Shown here in pieces: positions 16,338 to 24,536 of a stretch of 64,000 nt of DNA; position 1 is the stretch's first letter; each line of letters starts with the position of its first letter. Below the pieces are notes generated by a model that saw only the letters and a list, made by a program, of their open reading frames with translations, had not been told where the DNA came from and made no database searches. The position numbers and the translations under genes are program-made. Source of the stretch: Streptomyces cyaneochromogenes (lineage in GTDB: Bacteria > Actinomycetota > Actinomycetes > Streptomycetales > Streptomycetaceae); the NCBI RefSeq assembly GCF_003963535.1, contig NZ_CP034539.1, forward strand, positions 9,610,001 through 9,674,000, read 5' to 3'.

Positions 16338-17504
16338 TCACAGGGCGCCGTACAGGGCGTCGATCAGCGCCATCTTCCGCGGGTCGTCGGCGATATGAGG
16401 GCCCATCCGGTTCATCACATAGCCCAGCGACACACCGGCCTCCGGATCCGCGAGCCCGCAGGAGCCGCCGAAGCCGTCGTGTCCGAAAGCCTTCGGGTTG
16501 GGCCCGTACGAGCCGTTGGGCCCGCTGAGCCACAGGCCGAGGCCGACCTCGGTGTCGTGCTCGAACCCGGCTCCGAGCACCAGGTCGCGGCAGCTGCCCT
16601 GCCCCTCACGCACCCGCTCGGCCGCCTCGGGGGAGAGGACGCGGTGGCCGTCGTACGACCCGCCGCCCGCGAAGATCCCGTACAGCGTGGCGATCGCCCC
16701 CGCCGTGCCGTGACCGTTCGCGGCGGGTATCTCGGCGGCCCGCCACTCGGGCGAGTTGGCCTGAGCCGCCCCCACGGCGGGGTTGACCAGCGCGGCCAGC
16801 GCGGCGGGCGCCAACTGGCTGAAGATCGCGGCCTGTTCACTGGTCGACGCGACGGGCGGCTGCACCAGCTCGGCCACCCGTCCGGCGTCCTTCTCCGGCA
16901 CCCCGATCGCGAAGTCGATCCCGAGCGGCCCGGTCACCTCCCGCTCCAGGAAGGCCCCGGGCAACAGCCCCGACACCCGCCGCACGACCTCCCCGACCAG
17001 GAAGCCGTACGTGAGCGCGTGATACCCGGACCCCGTCCCCGGCGTCCACCAGGGCTCCATCGCAGCGAGCCGCTGCGTCGTCAACTCCCAGTCGCAGAGC
17101 TGCTGGAGCGAGTGCGGCTCCCGCAGGCCGGACAGGCCCGCGCGGTGCGACAGCAGATGCCGTACGAGGATCCCGTCCTTGCCCGCGGCGGCGAACTCCG
17201 GCCAGTACGCGGCCACCGGCGCGTCGAGGTCGAGCAGTCCCCGGTCGGCGAGTATGTGCGCGCACAGTGCCGTCGGTCCCTTGGAGGTGGACCACGCGTT
17301 GACCAGCGTGTCGCGGTCCCAGGGGCGGCTGCGTGCCGCGTCGGCCCACCCGCCCCACAGATCGACTACGGTCCGTCCGCGGAGCGTGACGGCGACCGCG
17401 GCGCCCAGCTCCCCGCGCTCCCGGAAGTTCGTCTCGAACGCCGTCCGCACCGCCGCGAACCGCGGATCGCAGTGCCCGTGCACCTGCGCCTCGTGCTCCG
17501 TCAT
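16338..17504 (-). CDS. Serine hydrolase of the beta-lactamase class C/esterase (EstB) family
   Basis: The protein has 388 residues with no signal peptide. The catalytic SxxK is WSTSKG (Ser72, Lys75), the YxN equivalent is in SGYHALTYGFLVGEVV, and the third element is HDGFGGSCGLADPEAG. Cytoplasmic members of this family are esterases or peptidases rather than beta-lactamases. The start MTEHEAQVHG was chosen because the upstream extension (MPRPGLLADDEG) looks non-homologous. The gene is followed at 108 bases by another minus-strand gene; the natural substrate is unknown. Confidence 0.85.
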   Translation of the reverse strand: MTEHEAQVHGHCDPRFAAVRTAFETNFRERGELGAAVAVTLRGRTVVDLWGGWADAARSRPWDRDTLVNAWSTSKGPTALCAHILADRGLLDLDAPVAAYWPEFAAAGKDGILVRHLLSHRAGLSGLREPHSLQQLCDWELTTQRLAAMEPWWTPGTGSGYHALTYGFLVGEVVRRVSGLLPGAFLEREVTGPLGIDFAIGVPEKDAGRVAELVQPPVASTSEQAAIFSQLAPAALAALVNPAVGAAQANSPEWRAAEIPAANGHGTAGAIATLYGIFAGGGSYDGHRVLSPEAAERVREGQGSCRDLVLGAGFEHDTEVGLGLWLSGPNGSYGPNPKAFGHDGFGGSCGLADPEAGVSLGYVMNRMGPHIADDPRKMALIDALYGAL

Positions 17505-17612
17505 GGCCCGCCCCTCGTCGTCCGCCAAAAGCCCGGGCCGCGGCACTGCGACCCGGGCCCCTGAACGTACCGACTGGTCGGACTGGGCGGAAGTGGGCGG
17601 GACGGACCGGAC

Positions 17613-18017
17613 TCAGCCGAAGAACCGCGTACCTGCCGGCTCCCGATGCCCCTCGGCCGTGTGCCAGTAGTCGCGGGTCTCGACGGCCCGCCCGGCGGCG
17701 TCGAAGCGCGCGAAGACGCAGCCCGCGAGCGTGGACGGGACACCGCCCTCCTCGGCGAGAACCCGGAACTCGGCCACGGCCACGCCGTCCCGGCCGACGA
17801 CCGGCGCGGAGAAGCGGACATCGGTCACCCGCTCCTCGGCGAACGACCAGCGCAGATACGCGGCCAGTTCGACGCGTCCCCGGTGCGGCTCGCGGAACGG
17901 CATCGAGCGGTGGACGACGTCCTCGGCGTACAGCTCCAGCAGCGCGTCCACGTCATGCTCGGCCCAGGCCCGCTCCCAGACCCGGACGAACCGCTCCGCG
18001 GCTTCAGACGTTTCCAT
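17613..18017 (-). CDS. SnoaL-like (NTF2-fold) protein
   Basis: The protein has 134 residues. An N-terminal helix (FVRVWERAWAEHDVDALLELYAEDVVHRS) precedes a curved beta sheet with PHRGRVELAAYLRWSFAEER and GCVFARFDAAGRAVETRDYWH, the typical SnoaL-like pattern. Its start codon is 10 bases past the stop of the upstream acetylxylan-esterase-like gene on the same strand, so the two are likely co-transcribed. No catalytic function can be assigned. Confidence 0.78.
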   Translation of the reverse strand: METSEAAERFVRVWERAWAEHDVDALLELYAEDVVHRSMPFREPHRGRVELAAYLRWSFAEERVTDVRFSAPVVGRDGVAVAEFRVLAEEGGVPSTLAGCVFARFDAAGRAVETRDYWHTAEGHREPAGTRFFG

Positions 18018-18027
18018 ACGGGCCCGC

Positions 18028-18996
18028 TCAGCCGTGCGAGCGCAGCCAGTCCAGCTTGGCCGCCTCGTGGAAGGGGCCGCCGCCCTCGTGGTCGTTGAAG
18101 TCGTACACCTCGATGGCCTTCTCGCCGTGGCTCCAGGCGTTGAAGGCCGCGAAGACGGTCGAGGGCGGGCAGGTCTGGTCCTCCAGGGCCGCCGAGAAGA
18201 AGGCGGGTGCCCGGCCGCGGGACGCGAAGTGGACGCCGTCGAAGTAGGACAGGGTGCGCAGGACGTCCTCGGTGCGGCCCCGGTGCGTCTTGAGGTAGAG
18301 GCCGATCTCGCGGTACGGGTGGCGGTCCGTCATGGTCGCCGCGCGCGGGTAGTCGCACAGGAACGGCACGTCCGGTGCGATCGCCGTCAGGTCCGGCACC
18401 AGACCGCCGACGGCGATCGTGATGCCGCCGCCCTGGCTCGCCCCCAGTGCGACCGTGCGCGAGGCGTCGGTCAGCGGGTGCGAGCGAGCGGCCTCCACGG
18501 CACGGACCGCGTCCGTGAACACGCGGCGGTAGTAGTAGTTCTCGGGCGCGTCGATGCCACGGGTCATGAACCCGGGGTAGGCCGGCGCGGCGCCCACCGG
18601 GTCAGGGGTCCCACCGCCGGCGCCCCAGGCGCTGCCCTGGCCACGGGTGTCCATCATGAAGTGCGCGCGGCCCGTGGAGGCCCACAGCAGGTTCTCGTGC
18701 GGCAGGCCACGCCCGCCGCCGTAGCCGATGTACTCCACGACCAGCGGCAGCGGCTCCGTGGCGCCGGCGGGCAGCCGCAGCCAGCCCTTCACCGGGTGAC
18801 CGCCGAACCCGGCGAACGTCACGTCGTACACCCGCACCGTGGACAGCCCTGTGTCGACCAGCTCGAAGCGGGCGTCCAGATCGTGCCCGCGTGCCTCCTC
18901 GAGAGTCTTGGACCAGAACGAGTCGAAGTCCTCGGGCTCGACGGACTCACTGCGGTACTCGCGCAGTTCGTCGAGCGGAAGGTCGAACAGGGCCAT
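18028..18996 (-). CDS. Acetylxylan esterase/cephalosporin-C deacetylase family hydrolase
   Basis: The protein has 322 residues and an alpha/beta hydrolase of carbohydrate esterase family 7. The nucleophile elbow is GASQGGG, the acid is in LEDQTCPPSTVFAAFN and the histidine is in NDHEGGG. The family motifs RGQGSAWG and YYYRRVFTDAVRA are also present. CE7 enzymes deacetylate short xylo-oligosaccharides and cephalosporin C inside the cell; there is no signal peptide here. The start MALFDLPLDEL was preferred over an upstream extension because it matches the usual family N-terminus. Confidence 0.9.
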   Translation of the reverse strand: MALFDLPLDELREYRSESVEPEDFDSFWSKTLEEARGHDLDARFELVDTGLSTVRVYDVTFAGFGGHPVKGWLRLPAGATEPLPLVVEYIGYGGGRGLPHENLLWASTGRAHFMMDTRGQGSAWGAGGGTPDPVGAAPAYPGFMTRGIDAPENYYYRRVFTDAVRAVEAARSHPLTDASRTVALGASQGGGITIAVGGLVPDLTAIAPDVPFLCDYPRAATMTDRHPYREIGLYLKTHRGRTEDVLRTLSYFDGVHFASRGRAPAFFSAALEDQTCPPSTVFAAFNAWSHGEKAIEVYDFNDHEGGGPFHEAAKLDWLRSHG

Positions 18997-19099
18997 GGAG
19001 GACCGCCTTTGCGGAGAGTGCCTGCGGATGATCACACCGTACGTGGGTGATCGGACGACTCGCCAGATCCTTGCAGCGCGGAGCCCCTACGATGGCGCC

Positions 19100-20479
19100 A
19101 TGACGACTGCCGTCGATCCTCCGGTCAGGGCCGCGGAACTGCTGGTCAGGGATGCCGAACTGCTCGTCGTGGACGGAGGGCGGGAGATCCCGGGAGGCTG
19201 GCTGGCCGTCACCGGTGGTCGGGTGACCGCCGTCGGCGGCGCCGGGAGCGAACCCGAGGCCCGCACGACCGTCTCGGCGGCCGGACGGCTCGTCACCCCG
19301 GGCCTGGTCAACACGCACCATCACATCTACCAGAACCTCACCCGCTCCTACGCGCCCGCCGTGAACGGCTCCCTGTTCGACTGGCTGACCACCCTCTATC
19401 CGCTCTGGGCGGGTCTCGACGAGGAGGCCGCGTACGTGTCGGCGTACGTCGGCATGGCCGAGCTGCTGATGGGCGGCTGCACCACGTCGTCCGACCACCT
19501 CTACGTCCATCCCCGACCGCGCCTCGTCGACGCCGAGATCGGCGCCGCCCGCGACATCGGCTTCCGCTTCCACGCCACCCGCGGCTCGATGACCCGCTCC
19601 GTCGAGGACGGCGGGCTGCCGCCGAGAAGTGTCACGCAGACCGAGGAGGAGGTGCTCGCAGACAGCGAGCGCCTGATCGGGGCGTACCACGACCCCGAGC
19701 CGGGCGCGCTGGTGCGGGTCGCGCTCGCGCCCTGCTCACCGTTCTCGGTGACCAAGGAGCTGATGACCGCGACCGCCCAACTCGCCGAGCGGCACGACGT
19801 ACGGCTGCACACGCACCTCGCCGAGGACCTCGACGAGGACACGTACTGCCTTGAGACGTACGGCTGTCGGCCCGTCGAGTACTTCGAGGAGACCGGATGG
19901 CTGAGCGACCGCAGCTGGGTCGCGCACTGCATCTACCCCAACGACGCCGAGTTGCGCCGACTCGCGGCCGCGGGCGTCGGCGTGGCGCACTGCCCCAGCT
20001 CCAACATGCTCATCGGCGGTGGCACCGCGCGCGTGAAGGAGATGCGCGAGCTGGGCCTGCCCGTCGGCATCGGCTGCGACGGCTCCGCCTCCACGGACCA
20101 TGCCTCCCTCTGGCTGGAGACCCGGGCCGCGCTGCTGCTGGGCCGCTACCGCGGCGGACCCGGCGCGATGACCGCCCGCGACGCCCTCGACATCGCCACC
20201 CGCGGCTCGGCGCGCTGCCTGGGCCGGGAGGACGAGCTGGGCCATCTGCGCCCCGGGGCCTGCGCCGATCTCGTCGTCTGGGATCTGCACGAGGTGGCCC
20301 TGGCCGGTGCCCTGAGCGACCCCGTGGAGGCATGGCTGCGGTGCGGGCCCGCCCGGGCCTGGACCACGGTGGTCGCGGGCCGGATCCTGGTCGACCGCGG
20401 CGAGCCCCGGCTGCCCGGGCTGGCGGACGCCCTGCGGGCACACAGCGGGATCGCACGCCGGATGCAGCGCGAGACGTAG
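19100..20479 (+). CDS. Amidohydrolase, probable 8-oxoguanine deaminase
   Basis: The protein has 459 residues. Metal ligands of the amidohydrolase superfamily are visible: NTHHHIYQNLTRSYAPA (HxH), THLAED, WVAHCIY and GIGCDGSASTDHASL. The arrangement TPGLVNTHHHIYQNLTR with GGCTTSSDHLYVHP resembles the atrazine chlorohydrolase/8-oxoguanine deaminase branch, which converts 8-oxoguanine to urate in purine salvage. Other aminohydrolase substrates are possible. It is transcribed away from the esterase gene, with a gap of about 100 bases. Confidence 0.82.
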   Translation: MTTAVDPPVRAAELLVRDAELLVVDGGREIPGGWLAVTGGRVTAVGGAGSEPEARTTVSAAGRLVTPGLVNTHHHIYQNLTRSYAPAVNGSLFDWLTTLYPLWAGLDEEAAYVSAYVGMAELLMGGCTTSSDHLYVHPRPRLVDAEIGAARDIGFRFHATRGSMTRSVEDGGLPPRSVTQTEEEVLADSERLIGAYHDPEPGALVRVALAPCSPFSVTKELMTATAQLAERHDVRLHTHLAEDLDEDTYCLETYGCRPVEYFEETGWLSDRSWVAHCIYPNDAELRRLAAAGVGVAHCPSSNMLIGGGTARVKEMRELGLPVGIGCDGSASTDHASLWLETRAALLLGRYRGGPGAMTARDALDIATRGSARCLGREDELGHLRPGACADLVVWDLHEVALAGALSDPVEAWLRCGPARAWTTVVAGRILVDRGEPRLPGLADALRAHSGIARRMQRET

Positions 20480-20495
20480 CCGACGGCACAAGGGT

Positions 20496-21080
20496 TCACG
20501 CCCTGCGGCGCGTCCAGTCCGGCTCGATGCGGGCCCAGTCCCGCTCCCACTCACCCAGGCGGCGGCGCATCGCCGCATGCCGTACGACGGCGTGCCCGAG
20601 GAGGATCACGGCGACCGCGCCGGCCGTCGCGCACACGCCGACGGTGACGGTGTGCTGCCAGATCGCCGTGCCGTCCGCCGGCGGAGCCACGCTGCGGCCC
20701 CGGGAGTCCAGCCACACCCGGACGGTCTCGCCGGCCCGTGTGCCGACCGGGACGCGCGCCATGGCCGTACGCGCACCGTCTCCGGGTTCCGTCCAGCGCA
20801 CCGTCACCTCTGCGGACGGCTGCCGTCCGCCGTGCGCCGTGGGCAGCGCCTCCGACGTCCCGTCGACCACCTCGACCCGGACCTGACGGCGATCGGCGCG
20901 CTGCTCCCGGGCCGTGGTCCGGGCGTCGTCATGGGCCCACCAGCCCGCCGCCACCCCGATCAGAGGAGCGACGACGACCAGCAGGACGGCAACGGCCCGT
21001 AAGGTCCACGTCGCCATGACATCCGACCGGCGCCGCAGCGGATTCGGCCGCCGGCGCCGGCCACTCACCTGGCTTCGCAT
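20496..21080 (-). CDS. Rv1733c-type two-helix membrane protein
   Basis: The protein has 194 residues: a basic N-terminus with NPLRRRSD, one membrane helix at about residues 26-47, an extracytoplasmic domain with VRVEVVDGTSEALPTAHGG and RAGETVRVWLDSRGR, a second helix at about 140-163, and a basic C-terminal tail ending DWARIEPDWTRR. The same plan and NPLRR motif occur in the protein encoded at 58080-58685. Mycobacterial Rv1733c, a dormancy-regulon membrane antigen, has this architecture. The function is unknown. This copy stands outside the dormancy island, and I see no box of the kind found there. Confidence 0.75.
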   Translation of the reverse strand: MRSQVSGRRRRPNPLRRRSDVMATWTLRAVAVLLVVVAPLIGVAAGWWAHDDARTTAREQRADRRQVRVEVVDGTSEALPTAHGGRQPSAEVTVRWTEPGDGARTAMARVPVGTRAGETVRVWLDSRGRSVAPPADGTAIWQHTVTVGVCATAGAVAVILLGHAVVRHAAMRRRLGEWERDWARIEPDWTRRRA

Positions 21081-21158
21081 GCCGTCCAGGTACCCCGCGC
21101 ACCTGACTTCGTTCCTGACAATCCCGGACGAACACGTGTCCCCGTGCGGAGCCGCCGA

Positions 21159-21921
21159 TCAGCCGAAGCGCTCGATCCGGATACGGTCCACGGGCTGACC
21201 GGCCGCCACGAGCAGCCGAGAGGCGTGCTCCGCGAACGCGTTGGAGCCGCACACATAGGCCTCCCACCCACCGGGAGGCTGTTCCGCCAGGAGCGGCGCC
21301 ACATGTGCCGCGGCCATACGTCCCACCGGCACACCCTCCGGCGCACTCCGCGTGAAAACGGGCGTGGTCTCCGCGTCGTACTCCCGCGCGTAGATCAGTT
21401 CCTGCGGGCTGCGTGCCGACACCAGCAGCCGCAGCGGCACGTCCAGGCTCCGCGTCCGGTGGTGCCGCACCATCGACATCAGCGGTACGACCCCGGAGCC
21501 GGCGCCGATCAGCAGCGCGGGCCGGTCCCCGGGCCAGGCGAAGAAGCCGCTGAGCGGGCCGCGCACCTCGACCGAGTCGCCGGGCTTCGCCACCGTGTGG
21601 AACCAGCCGGACACCTCACCGCCCTCGACGTGGTCGAGGGTCAGCTCGATGTGCCCGGAGTCGTCCGGAGCGGACGCGATCGAGTAGTGGCGCTGGGCCA
21701 CATAGCCGTCCTCGGCGGTCAGCCGCAGCATCAGATGCTGGCCGGGCAGATGCCCCTCCCACGCGGGCACCGCCAGCCGGAAAGTGGCGGCGTGCGGGGT
21801 CTCCCGGCGGATCTCGGTGACCGTGGCGGTCTGCCACACCGAGGCGGCCCGGTTGCTGACGGCGATCCGGCCGGGCACGGCGAACCGGCTCGGGGGAGTG
21901 AACACGTCGGTCCTCGTTACC

Positions 21922-21929
<8 letters not shown>
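21159..21929 (-). CDS. FAD/NAD(P)-binding oxidoreductase (ferredoxin reductase type), partner of the molybdoenzyme
   Basis: The protein has 256 residues. The FAD-binding barrel shows QRHYSIASAPDDSG (RxYS motif), and the nucleotide-binding half shows LLIGAGSGVVPLMSM and AYVCGSNAFAEHASRLL. It lacks a C-terminal 2Fe-2S domain. GTG at 21929 overlaps the end of the molybdopterin oxidoreductase gene by eight bases, so the two are translationally coupled. The likely role is to move electrons between NAD(P)H and the molybdenum protein. Confidence 0.85.
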
Positions 21930-22527
<598 letters not shown>

Positions 22528-22776
22528 GCGGGTGGGGCCTCCAGGCCGCCGTGCGTGCGGCCCGCGGGTCGGGCGTGATCAGTACGTATTCATTCAACCG
22601 TACGCGTTCGCGCATGTTCCCCGATGCCCGGGACCCCGAGTGATCGTTGGGGTAGGGTGGCCGTCCGGTCGGGAGGGTCCCGGCATGCGGAGCGCGGGAG
22701 GTGAGACCCATTACCGCTGTGTCAGGTCGGGTGCTCTCCTCTCGAATCGGCGCGGATCACCGCCCTTAGGCGACCG

Positions 22777-22809
22777 CGAGAGCATCCTTCGGTTTCCGAA
22801 AGGCTCTCG
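22777..22809 (+). promoter_or_regulatory. Leader hairpin just before the PrmC-like start codon
   Basis: cgagagc (22777-22783) pairs perfectly with gctctcg (22803-22809), and inside it ccttcgg pairs with ccgaaagg apart from one bulged base. The only Shine-Dalgarno-like sequence, gaaagg at 22797-22802, lies inside the stem, six bases before the hairpin ends and 14 before the ATG. It may therefore control translation. The remainder of 22528-22815 shows no gene. Confidence 0.45.
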
Positions 22810-22815
22810 GCATTC

Positions 22816-23622
22816 ATGCCCCCTCTCATTTCTTCCTCGCCCGCGTCTCCCTCGCCGCTCTCGCGCGACTCCTTGGTGAGCGCGCTGCGGGCCGCCGGCT
22901 GTGTCTTCGCCGAGGACGAGGCCCGGTTGATCCGGGCCGCCGCCCGAACCCTGGACGAGCTGGCCGCCATGGTGGAGCGCCGGGTCACCGGCCTGCCCCT
23001 CGAACTCGTCCTCGGCTGGGCCGAGTTCCGCGGTCTGCGCATCGAAGTGGAACGCGGCGTCTTCGTCCCCCGCCGGCGCACCGAGTTCCTGGTCGAACAG
23101 GCCCTCGCCCACGCCCCGGACCCGTCCGTCGTGGTGGACCTGTGCTGCGGCTCGGGCGCGGTCGGCGCGGCACTGGCCGCCGCGCTCACCGGGGTCGAAC
23201 TCCACGCCGCCGACATCGACCCGGCGGCGGTGCGCTGCGCCCGCCGTAACGTGGCCCCCTTCGGCGGGCAGGTCCACGCGGGTGACCTCTTCGAGGCGCT
23301 GCCCGGCGCCCTGCGCGGCCGCGTCGGCATTCTCGCGGCGAACGTGCCGTACGTCCCCACCGGCGAGGTCGGCCTCCTGCCCGCCGAGGCACGCGACCAT
23401 GAGCCGCACGTCGCGCTGGACGGCGGTCCGGACGGGCTGGACGTCCTGCGCCGGGTCGCCACCGAGGCACCCCGATGGCTCGCGCCCGGTGGCTGCCTGC
23501 TGATCGAGACGAGCGAGCGTCAGGCGCCCACGGCTCTGGAGGCCTTCGCCGGCAGTGGGCTGTCGGCGCGTCTGGCCGTATCCGAGGAGCTGTACGCGAC
23601 GGTCGTGGTCGGGCTCAACTGA
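22816..23622 (+). CDS. PrmC/HemK-related methyltransferase with NVPY in place of NPPY
   Basis: The protein has 268 residues. An N-terminal helical domain (residues 15-70) precedes a class I methyltransferase core with VVDLCCGSGAVGAAL, LHAADIDPAAVRCARRN and ILAANVPYVPTGEVGLLP. Genuine PrmC, which methylates release-factor glutamine, has NPPY at this site; here it is NVPY. This matches the group of PrmC-related proteins of unknown substrate found in actinobacteria. The housekeeping prmC would lie elsewhere. GGPDGLDVLRRV is retained from the family. Confidence 0.83.
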   Translation: MPPLISSSPASPSPLSRDSLVSALRAAGCVFAEDEARLIRAAARTLDELAAMVERRVTGLPLELVLGWAEFRGLRIEVERGVFVPRRRTEFLVEQALAHAPDPSVVVDLCCGSGAVGAALAAALTGVELHAADIDPAAVRCARRNVAPFGGQVHAGDLFEALPGALRGRVGILAANVPYVPTGEVGLLPAEARDHEPHVALDGGPDGLDVLRRVATEAPRWLAPGGCLLIETSERQAPTALEAFAGSGLSARLAVSEELYATVVVGLN

Positions 23623-23640
23623 GCCGGTCGGAGAGCCGGG

Positions 23641-24390
23641 TCAGGTCTGGGCGCCGCTCTTCGAAGGGCTCTCCGAGGGGCCGGAGCCGTTCCAGTCCCA
23701 GTGGCGTGGTCCGGGGAGCTTGCCCCGCCAGTCACCCGGCCCCCGGTCCCGGTCCTGGTCCTTCTTCCACTCGTCCCAGTCACCGGCCAGTACGCGGGAG
23801 GCGGTCCTGGTGTCGTCGTCGGACCGGGTGCCCGCGAGGAAGGCGTCCTCGCCCTTCTTGAGATCGCCGGTGCCGGAAGCCTTGTCCCCGTCGTGGCGCA
23901 CGGTGGCGTCCGAGTCGACGGTCCACGTCCACTCGGTGCCGTCCTCGCTCTTGACGGTGACCTGGTCGCCGTCGACCTTCTCGATGGTCCCGCGCTGCCA
24001 GATCCGTACGACCCACTCGTCGGTGTCGGGGTCCTTGACGGTGGCCTCACCGTGCACGCCGCCTCCGCCGAAGCCGAACCAGCCGTGCCCGTGCCGTTCG
24101 CGGGGCGCGTCAGGTGATGGTGAGGCCGGTCCGGAGGCGGCCGGCGAGGCACCGTCGCCCGGGCCCGACGACGTCGCGGCGTACGCGACCGTACCGCCGA
24201 GGGCCAGTGCGGCGACGGTGGCCGCCGCGGTCACCGCCCGGGCCCGGACGGACTGCCGCTGCCACAGCCCGCGCAGCGCCGCACCCCGCGCGCGCTCCCG
24301 CTGAGAACCGCCCGGTCCCGTGAGGACCTCGACGTCCGTGCCGTCCGGCTCCGCGCCGGCATGGTGTCCCTGATCCGGATCGTGTGTCAT
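23641..24390 (-). CDS. Single-pass membrane-anchored protein with beta-rich extracellular domain
   Basis: The protein has 249 residues: an acidic cytoplasmic N-terminus of about 50 residues, one helix (AVTAAATVAALALGGTVAYAA), a Ser/Pro/Gly linker and a domain with EATVKDPDTDEWVVRIWQRG and TIEKVDGDQVTVKSEDGTEW. This resembles the small beta-barrel domains (DUF5666-like) of actinobacterial cell-surface proteins. The C-terminus is rich in Asp, Lys, Trp and Pro. No enzymatic motif is seen. It converges on the PrmC-like gene with an 18-base gap. Confidence 0.65.
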   Translation of the reverse strand: MTHDPDQGHHAGAEPDGTDVEVLTGPGGSQRERARGAALRGLWQRQSVRARAVTAAATVAALALGGTVAYAATSSGPGDGASPAASGPASPSPDAPRERHGHGWFGFGGGGVHGEATVKDPDTDEWVVRIWQRGTIEKVDGDQVTVKSEDGTEWTWTVDSDATVRHDGDKASGTGDLKKGEDAFLAGTRSDDDTRTASRVLAGDWDEWKKDQDRDRGPGDWRGKLPGPRHWDWNGSGPSESPSKSGAQT

Positions 24391-24536
24391 GGCTCGCTCC
24401 CATCGGTCACGGCACCAGGCATCCCCATGCCATGCCTTGCTGTGATTGTGGGTCGCGGGCGGTAAGGAACAAGTAATCAGTTCCTGTGAGAAAGCGGCGC
24501 GGGTCCCGGCGGGATCGCTCGTCGGCGCCGTAGCTG

